From NCBI RefSeq assembly GCF_020179425.1, contig NZ_JAILYM010000001.1, positions 310,001 through 374,000 on the forward strand: DNA of 64,000 nt, given 5' to 3'. Below, in pieces: positions 18,972 to 27,761 of this stretch. Numbering within the stretch: the stretch's first letter is position 1; each line of letters begins with the position of its first letter. The stretch comes from Novosphingobium percolationis. Lineage in GTDB: Bacteria > Pseudomonadota > Alphaproteobacteria > Sphingomonadales > Sphingomonadaceae. The notes below the pieces were generated by a model. That model made no database searches. It had not been told where the DNA came from and saw nothing but the letters and a program-made list of their open reading frames with translations. Both the position numbers and the translations under genes were made by a program.

Positions 18972-19937
18972 ATGACGATCAAGAAGCACGTGGGCCTCAG
19001 CCGTCGGGACACGCTCGCAGGGGGCGTTCTGGCCGGGATCGCGGCGGCCTTGCCTGCGCGGGCGGCAACGTTCTTCGGCCAAGGTCATGCGGTGCCGGGC
19101 GTACAGCTCTACCCTCTCTCCGATGCGGTGACGAAGGATCTCGACGGCACGTTCGCGCGGCTTGCCGCGATGGGCTACCGCGCGGTCGAGACGGCCGGAT
19201 TTCACGGCAAGCGCCCTCACGAACTGAAGGCCGCCGCAGACCGCGCGGGCCTGACCATCGTCTCTGCACACATCCAGGCGCAGCTGCGGATGGCGCCGAC
19301 CGATCGCGCGCTGGTCGATGCGGATCTGGCAGCCCTTGTCGATGACCTCCATGCACTGGGCGTTAAGAATGTCGTGATGCCGCTCCCGCTGCTGTCCGAC
19401 GAGATCGTGAGCACGATCCAGACGCAGGGCTTCGCCGGGCTGACCGGCGGGGTCGCGGCGTTCACCGTGGCCGACTGGCAGCGCAGTGCCGCTTTCCTCA
19501 ACCAGCGCGGCGAGGTGCTGCGCGGCGCTGGGCTGGCGCTGTCATATCACAACCACAACATGGAATTTGCGCCAGTGGCGGGCACCATGGGATGGGACGT
19601 GCTGATGCGCGAGACCGACCCGGCGCTGGTCGGCTTTGAAATGGACGTCGGCTGGGTCGCGGCGGCCGGACGCGATCCGGTGGCGGTCCTGCGCCATAAC
19701 CCGGGGCGGGTGCGCATGCTCCATGTCAAGGACATCGCCCCCTCCACCAAGCCCAATTTTGCAGGTCAGCAGGTGTCTGCTCCGGTGGGCAAGGGCGTGG
19801 TCCCCTGGCCTGAACTGCTCCACCTCGCCCGCGCGCAGGGCGTGACAGGCTATTTCGTGGAGCAGGAGCCGCCCTTTGCCACCGACGCGTTTGGCGCCAT
19901 GGCACAGTCGATTGCCTACCTGAAAGGCGTGAAGTGA
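18972..19937 (+). CDS. Sugar phosphate isomerase/epimerase-family TIM-barrel protein with Tat-type leader
   Basis: 321 residues. The N-terminus has a twin-arginine-like leader, SRRDTLAGGVLAGIAAALPARA, shown split as SRRDTLAGG and IAAALPARA, so export to the periplasm is likely. The mature part is a xylose-isomerase-like barrel: GVQLYPLSD, GYRAVETAGF, SYHNHNMEF, GFEMDVGW, MLHVKDI and FVEQEPP carry the Glu/Asp/His metal-binding pattern of this family. Members isomerise or epimerise sugars or act on inositol-type compounds; the substrate is not known. The ATG at 18972 has AGGAGCGACGAC upstream. It is divergent from the second lacI, which may control it. Confidence 0.82.
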   Translation: MTIKKHVGLSRRDTLAGGVLAGIAAALPARAATFFGQGHAVPGVQLYPLSDAVTKDLDGTFARLAAMGYRAVETAGFHGKRPHELKAAADRAGLTIVSAHIQAQLRMAPTDRALVDADLAALVDDLHALGVKNVVMPLPLLSDEIVSTIQTQGFAGLTGGVAAFTVADWQRSAAFLNQRGEVLRGAGLALSYHNHNMEFAPVAGTMGWDVLMRETDPALVGFEMDVGWVAAAGRDPVAVLRHNPGRVRMLHVKDIAPSTKPNFAGQQVSAPVGKGVVPWPELLHLARAQGVTGYFVEQEPPFATDAFGAMAQSIAYLKGVK

Positions 19938-19944
19938 CCGTCCG

Positions 19945-20544
19945 ATGACCGGGGCGAGCAGGGCAGCCAAGGCCGCCCGCTTGCCCAAGGGGCAGGCCAA
20001 ACGCGAGGAGATCCTCACCGGGTTGATGGCGGCGCTCAACCGGGGTGAGCTGCGCAATCCCTCGCTCAAGGCGATCGGCCGGACCCTCGGGCTCGAACCC
20101 GCCCACATCCTGTACTATTTCGGCAGCCGCGAGGCGCTGATGCAGGCGGTAATCCGGCGCTCGGACGCGGACAATACGTCGCAGGGAAACAAAGGCGACG
20201 GTGACGGCGAGATGTCGCTCGATGGCTTTGCCGAAGTGGTCCGCGCCAATCTCGCGCGCCCCGGCGTGGTCCACCTCTACCTTGCCTTCGCGGCCGAAGC
20301 CGTGGACCCGCTGCACCCGGCGCACGACTTCGTGCAGACCCGCTTCGAACACGTCAAGTTGAGGCTAGCTGCCGCGATCCGCCGCGAACAGGGCGCGGGC
20401 ACGGTTGCGGAGCGCCACGACCCGGACATCGAGGCGCGGCTGCTGATCGCGCTGGCCGATGGCTTGCAGCTCCAGTCGCTGATCGATCCACAGGTCGATG
20501 CGGTACGCCATATCCGCGCTGCGGTGGAAGCGCTCAGGAATTGA
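19945..20544 (+). CDS. TetR/AcrR-family regulator
   Basis: 199 residues. The N-terminal helix-turn-helix is SLKAIGRTLGLEPAHILYYF (about 40-59), followed by SREALMQAVI, typical of TetR regulators; the C-terminal effector domain is divergent. It starts eight bases after the isomerase stop and may share its transcript. A hairpin follows it, then the MFS-SDR pair, which is its most likely target along with the neighbouring catabolic operons. The internal stretch SQGNKGDGDGEM is a low-complexity linker. Confidence 0.82.
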   Translation: MTGASRAAKAARLPKGQAKREEILTGLMAALNRGELRNPSLKAIGRTLGLEPAHILYYFGSREALMQAVIRRSDADNTSQGNKGDGDGEMSLDGFAEVVRANLARPGVVHLYLAFAAEAVDPLHPAHDFVQTRFEHVKLRLAAAIRREQGAGTVAERHDPDIEARLLIALADGLQLQSLIDPQVDAVRHIRAAVEALRN

Positions 20545-20570
20545 TGCGGCCGATGCGAGGCATCGCCGCA
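20545..20570 (+). terminator. Hairpin after TetR gene
   Basis: TGCGGCCGATGC (20545-20556) pairs with GCATCGCCGCA (20560-20570), one bulged C and a 3-base loop, starting at the last base of the TGA region. No U-tract; weak terminator or attenuator. Confidence 0.4.
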
Positions 20571-20646
20571 AATCGATTGGCCAGAAGGCGAACGATCTGC
20601 GAGCGGGGTGGGTGGCGCGGACCAGAACGGCGCGATGGGAGAAGCG

Positions 20647-21879
20647 ATGACCACGATTTCGGTGGGCCAATTGGATGCGGATTCGCACATGAACGCCGCC
20701 CGCCAGCCCGGTTTCATGACCGGTATCTCGCTGCTCCTGCCGATCACCCTGACGACGATGGCGGTTGTGCTGCTCGCGCCGGTGGTGCCGCAGATGATGC
20801 GCGAATTCGCGGGCATTGCCGACAGCGAATACCGCGTGCCGATGATCCTGACGGTGCCCTCGCTCTGCGTGGCGTTGCTATGCCCCTTTGCCGGAATGCT
20901 GGGCGATTACTTCGGCCGCCGCCGCCTGCTGCTGGCCTCGTTCCTGCTCTATGCGCTGGTCGGCATCGCGCCGGTTTTCCTGCATGATCTGAACGCCATC
21001 CTGCTCTCGCGGGTGGGCGTGGGGATAGCAGAGTCGCTGATCTACGTGCTTTCGACCACGATGATCGGCGACTATTATTCGGGCGCGGCGCGCGATCGCT
21101 GGCTGGCGGGACAGACGGCCTTCGCCTCGATGTCGGCGCTGCTGTTCTTCAACCTCGGCGGCGCGCTGGGCGAGGCTGGGTGGCGCACGCCGTTCTGGGT
21201 CTATGCCTCGGCGCTGGTCATGTTTGCGCTGGTGCTGCGCTTCACGTGGGAGCCTGGATCGCGGGATACTGCCGAACCTGCGCCCCAGGCCCCGCACAAC
21301 ACCAGCTGGGCGGGCTTCCCGTGGGCGGTCATGGCGATGATCGTGGGCATCACGATCTACGGCTCAGTGTTCTTCTATACCGTGCAGATCCAGGCATCGA
21401 GCGGCCTTGCCGCGCTGGGGCTGACCAGCCCGGCGCGGATCGGTTTCCTGACCTCTGTGGCGAGCATCGGGGTGCCACTGGGCACGCTGGTCTATTCGCG
21501 GATCGGCCATGCGCGCGTCGCCCTTCTGCTTCTCGCCGAATTCACGCTGCTGGCACTGGGCTTCGCGCTGATGGGCAAGAGCGGATCGGTGCCCGGCTTC
21601 CTGATCGGCTGCTTCATCAACCAGGTCGGCGCAGGGCTGCTGCTGCCGACGTTGCTGGTCTGGTCGATGAGCATCCTGCGCTTCGAATTTCGCGGGCGCG
21701 GCACGGGCTTCTGGCAATCGGCCTTCGCCTTCGGCCAGTTCCTCAGCCCAATCGTGGTGACGGCGAGCGGCAAGGCCGTGGGTGGGTTGCTGGGCGCGTT
21801 CAGCGTCCTTTCCGCAACCGCAGCTGTCGGCGCGCTGGTGGCCCTGGCCACGCTGGCCGGCCGGAGCCGCGCGGCATGA
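20647..21879 (+). CDS. MFS transporter
   Basis: 410 residues, about 12 membrane helices. Motif A appears as GDYFGRRRLL in the loop between helices 2 and 3, and PSLCVALLCPFAG precedes it. The second half contains GFLTSVASIG and FRGRGTGFWQS. It resembles drug/aromatic-acid type MFS exporters or importers rather than sugar carriers. GGAGAAGC precedes the ATG at 20647; in-frame codons at 20608 and 20635 are alternatives. The following SDR gene overlaps it as ATGA, so the two act together, perhaps taking up and oxidising an alcohol. Confidence 0.85.
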   Translation: MTTISVGQLDADSHMNAARQPGFMTGISLLLPITLTTMAVVLLAPVVPQMMREFAGIADSEYRVPMILTVPSLCVALLCPFAGMLGDYFGRRRLLLASFLLYALVGIAPVFLHDLNAILLSRVGVGIAESLIYVLSTTMIGDYYSGAARDRWLAGQTAFASMSALLFFNLGGALGEAGWRTPFWVYASALVMFALVLRFTWEPGSRDTAEPAPQAPHNTSWAGFPWAVMAMIVGITIYGSVFFYTVQIQASSGLAALGLTSPARIGFLTSVASIGVPLGTLVYSRIGHARVALLLLAEFTLLALGFALMGKSGSVPGFLIGCFINQVGAGLLLPTLLVWSMSILRFEFRGRGTGFWQSAFAFGQFLSPIVVTASGKAVGGLLGAFSVLSATAAVGALVALATLAGRSRAA

Positions 21880-22589
21880 GCGGGCGTCTGGCAGGCAAGG
21901 TCGCGGTCGTCACCGGCGCGGCCAGCGGCAGCGGGCAGGGCTGCGCCGCGATGTTCCGCACCGAGGGGGCAACCGTGATCGGCGTGGACCGCGAAGGGGC
22001 GGATCGCACCTGCGACCTGCTCGATGAAGCCGCCGTGACTGCGCTATTCGCGGACATCGGGCAGGTGCATGGGCGCATCGACGTGCTCGTCAACGCCGCC
22101 GCCTTCGCCGTGTTCGACTGGATCGAGCACCTGTCCTACGCCGACTGGAAGCGCACGCTGGCAGGGGAACTCGACATCGTGTTCCTGCCCACCCGTGCTG
22201 CGTGGGGCTGGTTGAAGGCGAGCGGCCGGGCCTCAGTGATCAACTTCGCCAGCGCCAACGCGCGCCACGCGCTCGAAGGCTCGCCCGCGCTGGCGCATTG
22301 CGCGGGCAAGGGCGGGATACTGGCGATGACCCGGCAACTCGCTATGGAGGGCGGCCCCCACGGCATCCGCGCCAACACCATCGCCCCCGGCTTCATCCGC
22401 ACCGCCGCGACCGAGCGCCACCTTGCCGCCGATCCGACTTTTGCCGATCAGGTGCTGGCGAAGAATATGGTCAAGCTGCTGGGCGAACCGCACGATATCG
22501 CCTGTGCCGCCACCTGGCTTGCCAGCGACGAGGCGCGCTATGTCACTGGTGCCGACATCGCGGTGGACGGCGGCGCGACGGCGTGGTGA
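21876..22589 (+). CDS. SDR-family protein with His in place of the catalytic Tyr
   Basis: 237 residues. Cofactor motif TGAASGSG (13-20) and VNAAA (about 72-76) are normal for a classical short-chain dehydrogenase. The active-site Y-x-x-x-K reads HCAGK (H141, K145), so the general-acid tyrosine is histidine. S126 in NFAS is the likely catalytic serine position. The rest (RANTIAPGFIRT, YVTGADIAVDGG) is intact, so the gene is not decaying. It may be a weak or non-classical dehydrogenase, a dehydratase-like enzyme, or non-catalytic. It is translationally coupled to the MFS gene and convergent with the next SDR. Confidence 0.8.
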   Translation: MSGRLAGKVAVVTGAASGSGQGCAAMFRTEGATVIGVDREGADRTCDLLDEAAVTALFADIGQVHGRIDVLVNAAAFAVFDWIEHLSYADWKRTLAGELDIVFLPTRAAWGWLKASGRASVINFASANARHALEGSPALAHCAGKGGILAMTRQLAMEGGPHGIRANTIAPGFIRTAATERHLAADPTFADQVLAKNMVKLLGEPHDIACAATWLASDEARYVTGADIAVDGGATAW

Positions 22590-22593
22590 CGCG

Positions 22594-23352
22594 CTAGCTG
22601 CCGTCGGTGATCAGCGTTCCACCATCCACGACAAGGTTGTGCCCGGTCACGAACGCGCCCGCAGGCGAGGCGAGGAACACCGCCGCGCCCGCGACTTCCT
22701 CCGGCGTGCCCGGACGGCGCAGCGGGGTCATGCCCATGCGCCGCGTCATGAACGCTTCGTCCGCCAGCAACGGCGCGGACAGTTCGGTGGCGATGAAGCC
22801 GGGCGATATCGCGTTCACGCGCACTGCCTTCGGCCCCCATTCAACCGCCAGATTGCGCGCCAGTTGCGCCACCCCCGCCTTGGCCAGCGCATAGGCGTTG
22901 ATCCGCCCGTTGCCACGCAGGCCTGAAAGGCTGGAGATCAGCACCACCGATCCGCCACCGCGCGCCGCGATGCGCGGCAGGGCGAGGGTCGCCAGCACCA
23001 CCTGGCTGGTCAGGTTGATCTGGAGGACGCGCGCGTAGTCGGCGATGTCCATCTCGGCGAACGGCCCGGCGCGCCCGGTGATCCCGGCATTGCACACCAG
23101 AATGTCGATCCCGCCCAACGCGGCGCAGGTGCCTTCGACCAGCGCGGCGAGCGCCGTATCGTCCGACACATCGCAGGCAATGCCTGTCTGCCTCAGTTCC
23201 TCGGCAACGCGCGCTGTGTCGGCGGCATCCTCGCTCGAGATCACCACTTGCGCGCCCGCCGCGATCAGCGCCTCGGCAATCGCCCGCCCGATCCCGCGCG
23301 TCGATCCGGTGACGAGCGCCACCTTGCCATCAAGCCGGAAGCCCGCCGTCAC
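22594..23352 (-). CDS. SDR-family oxidoreductase
   Basis: 252 residues with all classical motifs: TGSTRGIG near the N-terminus, NAG, catalytic serine in LISSLSG and tyrosine/lysine in AYALAKAG. It is a NAD(P)-dependent alcohol/ketone oxidoreductase of FabG/gluconate dehydrogenase type. The GTG at 23352 is preferred because GAGGGCGGC lies just upstream and the Rossmann motif starts at the usual distance; the reading frame continues upstream as a shadow of the next gene. It follows the HbpS-like gene by ten bases, so the two form an operon. Confidence 0.85.
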   Translation of the reverse strand: MTAGFRLDGKVALVTGSTRGIGRAIAEALIAAGAQVVISSEDAADTARVAEELRQTGIACDVSDDTALAALVEGTCAALGGIDILVCNAGITGRAGPFAEMDIADYARVLQINLTSQVVLATLALPRIAARGGGSVVLISSLSGLRGNGRINAYALAKAGVAQLARNLAVEWGPKAVRVNAISPGFIATELSAPLLADEAFMTRRMGMTPLRRPGTPEEVAGAAVFLASPAGAFVTGHNLVVDGGTLITDGS

Positions 23353-23362
23353 AGCGCCGCCC

Positions 23363-23998
23363 TCACAACGCTGCCAGGCCCGCTGCAGCGCAGACCTCGT
23401 CCTGATGCCCCACCGGCATCCCCGCCGCACCCGAAACGCCGATCGCACCGATCAGCTTGCCATCGCGCAAAATCGGCAGCGCGCCCCCTTCGACGAACAT
23501 TGCAAGCGTGACCTTGGCGCGAAGCCCGGCATCCTTCTGCAAGGCCGCATTCGCCGCCCCGCTCGCCATGCCGAACGCGCGCACCACCTCGGTCTTGCGC
23601 ATGGCCACGAACACATGGCTGCCATCCGCGCCATCGGCGGTCAGCAACGCCCGCGCCTCGCCCACGCTGTCGACCACCGCCACGCCGACGCGAAAGCCGT
23701 CATGCGAACAGGCAGCGAGCGCGGCCTGCGCCATGCGCGTCGCCTCGATCAGGTTCGGACCCGGCGCGGTCGATTCCGGACCGTCGCCCGGCTGCGGCAG
23801 ATGGACACCCGGCGGCAGCGGCGGAGGGACGAGGGGAAGGTCACCCTTGTCGTCGATCATGGCGAAGGGCGGCAGGCGATCTCCCGGCAGCGCGCGGGGG
23901 CCAGCGGGCGTTTCGTGGAACGGCTTGCGGGCGGGTTGCGCCACCGCGGTTCCCGCAAGCACAACCCCCGCCATCAGCATCATCCAATGTCCGCGCAT
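23363..23998 (-). CDS. Secreted GlcG/HbpS-family heme-degrading-type protein
   Basis: 211 residues. A signal peptide (MRGHWMMLMAGVVLAGTAVA) and a proline-rich linker of about 60 residues precede a GlcG/HbpS-like domain from about residue 80 (TRMAQAALAACS, VAVVDSVGEARAL, MRKTEVVRAFG, IGAIGVSGA). Proteins of this family occur in the periplasm beside catabolic dehydrogenases. Some bind heme, while for others the role is unknown. It lies between the SDR gene and the cupin gene on the same strand; 39 bases separate it from the cupin gene. Function in this pathway is not established. Confidence 0.78.
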   Translation of the reverse strand: MRGHWMMLMAGVVLAGTAVAQPARKPFHETPAGPRALPGDRLPPFAMIDDKGDLPLVPPPLPPGVHLPQPGDGPESTAPGPNLIEATRMAQAALAACSHDGFRVGVAVVDSVGEARALLTADGADGSHVFVAMRKTEVVRAFGMASGAANAALQKDAGLRAKVTLAMFVEGGALPILRDGKLIGAIGVSGAAGMPVGHQDEVCAAAGLAAL

Positions 23999-24037
23999 GA
24001 TCGCTCTCTCCCCCTGTCAGGTGTCGTTAGGTGCCGC

Positions 24038-24553
24038 TCAGTGCTTGTTCTCGGGCCTGTCCTCGGGCAGCGGCGCGCCGTTGTGGAGGTAGGCGGGCGC
24101 TTCGATCAGGATGAAGGCGATGCGACATACCTTGTCGGTCGTGTTGCGCCACAGGTGGTTGGTGCCGCGCTGCACGATGATCCCGCCCTGCCGCACGGTG
24201 CGCTTCGCGCCGTCGTCCAGCTCCAGCTCGATTTCGCCTTCCAGCACAATGCCATAGTCGATCGAGTTGGTGCGGTGCATCGGGCTTTCCTTGCCCGGCA
24301 GCATGTCCACGATGCGGATCACCGATCCGCCTTCCAGCGTCAGCCCGGCCTCGCGGTGGCGGCCATCGGTCTCGTCGTTGTTGTCGGCAGGAACGGTCGG
24401 CGTGGTCCACACCAGCAGGAACGAGGCATCGCCCGAAGGGATCATCTTCGTGGGGCTGACGTCCTCGGACTTGAACACCGCACGGCCATTGGCGTCGTGC
24501 CCCGTGACGACGCGCTGCACCGGCGGCAGACCGCTGTCGGAAATGTCGCTCAT
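24038..24553 (-). CDS. Cupin-domain protein
   Basis: 171 residues, a single beta-barrel cupin. Motif 1 is represented by SPMHRTNSIDYGIVLEGEI (about 90-108) and motif 2 by GGIIVQRGTNHLWRNTT. There are His and Glu residues that could bind one metal, but the first motif has only one clear histidine, so metal binding is uncertain. The gene overlaps the end of the FAH-family gene as ATGA. Cupins in such operons act as isomerases, small-ring dioxygenases or thioesterase-like helpers; the exact role here is unknown. Confidence 0.82.
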   Translation of the reverse strand: MSDISDSGLPPVQRVVTGHDANGRAVFKSEDVSPTKMIPSGDASFLLVWTTPTVPADNNDETDGRHREAGLTLEGGSVIRIVDMLPGKESPMHRTNSIDYGIVLEGEIELELDDGAKRTVRQGGIIVQRGTNHLWRNTTDKVCRIAFILIEAPAYLHNGAPLPEDRPENKH

Positions 24554-25494
24554 GCCTTGATCACCTTCTGCTCAAGCACGCCGAAGGGCGCGCGTCCGGC
24601 GCCATCGAGCGCTTCCATCCGCACCACGTCGCCGAACTGCATGAACTCGGTGCGGGGGCTTCCTTCATCGACGATCTCGATCCCGCGACGTTCGGCGATG
24701 CACGACGATCCGATCTCGCGGAAATTGGCGTTCGAGACGGTGCCCGATCCGATCACCGTGCCCGCCACCAGATCGCGCGTGCGCGCGGCGTGGGCAACGA
24801 GATCGTGGAAGCCATGGCCCATCGGCTCGCCATTGGCGGCACCGAAGCGCGTGCCGTTCCAGTCGACGTTGAGGTTCAGGCACACCCGGCCATTGCGCCA
24901 GTCATCGCCAAGTTCGTCGGGCGTCACCGCGAAGGGGGCCATGCCGCAGGGGGGCTTGGCCTGCACCCAACCGAAACCGGTCTTCATTTCCGGACCCGCG
25001 AGCATCCGCAGCGACCAGTCGTTGATCTGCACGATCAGCTTGATGTGCTTCAGGCAATCAGCCGCACTGGTGCCCATGGGCACGGCATCCACGATCACGC
25101 CGAACTCGCCCTCGAAGTCGATGCCCAGCGCCTCGTCGGGGAACTTCACGTCGGCCAGCGGCGCATGGAAGGTGTCCGACACGCCCTGATACATCAGCGG
25201 GGCGGCGGTCTTGATCGGGGTCACGCCCAGCACCTTGTCCATCAGGTCGCCGTGGCTGGCGAAGGCCGAGCCATCGAGCCACTGCCATGCGCGGGGCAGG
25301 GGCGCGGCGACGTCCTTGGGCGAAAGGGCTTCGGGGAAACTGTCGATCGCGGCGAGATGCGGTGCCACGGCATCCCAGTCCTCCAGCGCCTGCTGCAAGG
25401 TTGCGACGGGGGCCACCGCGTAATGCGCGCCATCGGGCGCAACCGCCACCAACTGCCCGTCGGGCGTTCCGTTCCGCAAAGTCGCAAGGCGCAT
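24550..25494 (-). CDS. Fumarylacetoacetate hydrolase (FAH) family enzyme
   Basis: 314 residues. The FAH-fold metal site is seen in [12 protein letters not shown] (E128, E130) and the downstream aspartate around [18 protein letters not shown] and [13 protein letters not shown] active-site segments follow. Such enzymes hydrolyse C-C bonds in acylpyruvates, or hydrate and decarboxylate 2-oxo acids, at the lower end of aromatic degradation. The ATG at 25494 starts MRLATLRNG, the standard N-terminus. It is first in a minus-strand operon with the cupin gene and divergent from the HisD-like operon, sharing a 160-base promoter region with an 8-8-8 inverted repeat. Confidence 0.88.
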   Translation of the reverse strand: MRLATLRNGTPDGQLVAVAPDGAHYAVAPVATLQQALEDWDAVAPHLAAIDSFPEALSPKDVAAPLPRAWQWLDGSAFASHGDLMDKVLGVTPIKTAAPLMYQGVSDTFHAPLADVKFPDEALGIDFEGEFGVIVDAVPMGTSAADCLKHIKLIVQINDWSLRMLAGPEMKTGFGWVQAKPPCGMAPFAVTPDELGDDWRNGRVCLNLNVDWNGTRFGAANGEPMGHGFHDLVAHAARTRDLVAGTVIGSGTVSNANFREIGSSCIAERRGIEIVDEGSPRTEFMQFGDVVRMEALDGAGRAPFGVLEQKVIKA

Positions 25495-25562
25495 GGCCTG
25501 TCCTCTTCCCAATTTCTCCGCTGCTCGCGGTAGCCAGCGACGCGCACACGAACAACGGCGGC

Positions 25563-25586
25563 GCGTCGATACCAATCCATCGACGC
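25563..25586. promoter_or_regulatory. Inverted repeat in the divergent FAH/HisD-like promoter
   Basis: GCGTCGAT (25563-25570) and ATCGACGC (25579-25586), perfect 8-bp arms with 8 bases between. Size and position fit an operator for both divergent operons. The regulator is not known; no regulator gene is directly attached. Confidence 0.45.
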
Positions 25587-25654
25587 TATGCGTTGGTCCG
25601 TCGCTGTCGCCGCTGGCAAGGGCAGGGCAAACAGCAACACCACTGGGGAAGATC

Positions 25655-26986
25655 ATGGCCATCTGGCTGAAGCGTGGGGCGAGTGCGGAAGCGAAGGCGG
25701 ACGCGGATCGCAAGGTTCGGGACATTGTCGAGGCGTCGCTGGCCGACATCGAGCAGCGCGGTGACGCCGCGGTGCGCGACATGTCGATCAGGTTCGATGG
25801 CTGGGACCGCGAGGACTACCGCCTGAGCCAGGCCGAGATCGACCGCGCGGTCGAGAGCCTCACCCCGCAGGAGCGCAAGGACATCGAGTTCGCGCAGGCG
25901 CAGGTGCGTAACTTCGCGCAGATCCAGCGCGACAGCATGAAGGACGTCGAGGTCGAGACCATGCCCGGCGTCGTGCTGGGCCACAGCCACGTGCCGATCA
26001 ACGCGGCAGGCTGCTACGTGCCCGGCGGCAAGTACCCGCTGCTCGCCTCGGCCCACATGTCGGTCATCACCGCCAAGGTTGCAGGCGTGAAGCGCGTGAT
26101 CACCTGCGCCCCGCCGTTTCAGGGCACCGTCGCGCGCCATATCGTCGCAGCGCAGGCCATGGCCGGCGCCGATGCGATCTACGCGCTGGGTGGCATCCAG
26201 GCGATCGGCGCCATGGCCATCGGCACCCAGACCATCGACCCGATCGACATCCTCGTCGGCCCCGGCAACGCCTTCGTCGCCGAAGCCAAGCGCCAGCTGT
26301 TCGGCCGCGTCGGCATCGACCTGTTCGCAGGCCCCACCGAAACGCTGATCATCGCCGACGAGATCGGCTGCGATCCCGAAATGGCCGCCACCGACATCCT
26401 CGGCCAGGTCGAGCACGGTCCCGACAGCCCCGGCGTGCTGCTGACCAACTCGGAAAAGTTTGCCCGCGAGACGATGGCGGAGATCGAGCGCCTGCTGCAG
26501 ATCCTGCCCACCGCCGATCATGCCCGCAAGGCGTGGGAGACCTTCGGCGAGGTGATCGTGGCCGAAAGCTACGAGGAAATGGTCCGCATCGCCGACGACC
26601 TCGCCAGCGAGCACGTGCAGGTGATGACCGCCGATCCCGACTACTTCCTCAAGCACATGACCAACTATGGCGCGCTGTTCCTGGGCCAACGCACCAATGT
26701 CAGCTTCGGCGACAAGGTGATCGGCACCAACCACACGCTGCCGACGAAGAAGGCGGCGCGCTACACCGGTGGGCTGTGGGTCGGAAAGTTCCTGAAGACC
26801 TGCACCTACCAGAAGGTTACGACCGACGAGGCCAGTGCGCTGATCGGCGAATACTGCTCGCGCCTCTGCGCGCTGGAAGGCTTTGCCGGCCATGGCGAGC
26901 AGGCCAACATCCGCGTCCGCCGCTTCGGTCACCGCGACGTGCCCTATGCCGGGCAGGCGACCCCGAGCGAACTGACGCGGGCGTGA
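25655..26986 (+). CDS. Histidinol-dehydrogenase-family NAD-dependent dehydrogenase (HpsN-like)
   Basis: 443 residues. HisD features are present: NAD/zinc segment QVEHGPDS (Q and H ligands), the catalytic Glu-His in [20 protein letters not shown] with the third ligand Asp, and [10 protein letters not shown] with the last His ligand. It is in a catabolic operon and not a his operon. Relatives such as HpsN (sulfopropanediol dehydrogenase) show that this family has been reused for catabolic primary-alcohol oxidation to the acid. The ATG at 25655 precedes MAIWLKRG, the usual start. It overlaps the next SDR gene as GTGA. Substrate unknown. Confidence 0.85.
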   Translation: MAIWLKRGASAEAKADADRKVRDIVEASLADIEQRGDAAVRDMSIRFDGWDREDYRLSQAEIDRAVESLTPQERKDIEFAQAQVRNFAQIQRDSMKDVEVETMPGVVLGHSHVPINAAGCYVPGGKYPLLASAHMSVITAKVAGVKRVITCAPPFQGTVARHIVAAQAMAGADAIYALGGIQAIGAMAIGTQTIDPIDILVGPGNAFVAEAKRQLFGRVGIDLFAGPTETLIIADEIGCDPEMAATDILGQVEHGPDSPGVLLTNSEKFARETMAEIERLLQILPTADHARKAWETFGEVIVAESYEEMVRIADDLASEHVQVMTADPDYFLKHMTNYGALFLGQRTNVSFGDKVIGTNHTLPTKKAARYTGGLWVGKFLKTCTYQKVTTDEASALIGEYCSRLCALEGFAGHGEQANIRVRRFGHRDVPYAGQATPSELTRA

Positions 26987-27750
26987 TCGACCTTCCCCGC
27001 ACGCCCAGCTTCCGCCTCGATGGCCGCCGCGCGCTGGTCACCGGGGCGGGCCGGGGCATCGGCCTCGCGCTCGCCGTGGCGCTGGCGGAAGCCGGGGCAG
27101 AGGTCACGCTCGCCGCGCGCACCGCCAGCGAGATCGAGGACGCCGCCGCCGCGATCCGCGCCGCCGGGCACAAGGCGGACAGCGCCGTGCTCGATGTGTC
27201 GGACACGGGCGCGGTGGCCGCGTTCTTCACAGGCCGCCCCGCATTCCACGTCCTGATCAACAACGCGGGCACCAACCGGCCCAAGCCGCTGTGGGATGTG
27301 AGCGAGGCCGATTACGACGCGGTGCTCGATCTCAACCTCAAGGCCGCGTTCTTCGTCGCGCAGGCCTGCGTCAAGGCGATGCTCGCCGCTGGCATCAGGG
27401 GCAGCCTGATCCACATCGGCAGCCAGATGGGCCATGTCGGTGGGCCCAATCGCAGCCTCTACTGCGCCAGCAAGTGGGCGATGGAGGGCATGAACAAGGC
27501 CTTCGCGCTCGATCTGGCCCCCCACGGCATCCGCTCCAACACCATCGCGCCCACTTTCATCGAAACCCCGCTGACAAAGCCGTTCTTCGAGGACGAGGCG
27601 TTTCGCGCCAGCGTGCTGGCCAAGATCAAGCTGGGCCGCATCGGCTCGGTCGAGGACCTCATGGGCGCCGCCCTGTTCCTCGCCTCCGATGCCTCCGCGC
27701 TCGTTACCGGAACCAGCATCGTCGTCGATGGCGGATGGACCGCAGACTAG
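26983..27750 (+). CDS. SDR-family oxidoreductase
   Basis: 255 residues. Cofactor motif [12 protein letters not shown], catalytic serine in HIGSQMG and YCASK. Classical FabG/gluconate 5-dehydrogenase-like dehydrogenase. It starts with GTG (GTGA overlap with the HisD-like gene), which makes translational coupling likely and means these two dehydrogenases probably act in sequence, for example alcohol to ketone or acid. Twelve bases separate it from the hydrolase gene. Confidence 0.88.
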   Translation: MIDLPRTPSFRLDGRRALVTGAGRGIGLALAVALAEAGAEVTLAARTASEIEDAAAAIRAAGHKADSAVLDVSDTGAVAAFFTGRPAFHVLINNAGTNRPKPLWDVSEADYDAVLDLNLKAAFFVAQACVKAMLAAGIRGSLIHIGSQMGHVGGPNRSLYCASKWAMEGMNKAFALDLAPHGIRSNTIAPTFIETPLTKPFFEDEAFRASVLAKIKLGRIGSVEDLMGAALFLASDASALVTGTSIVVDGGWTAD

Positions 27751-27761
27751 GAAGGACACCC

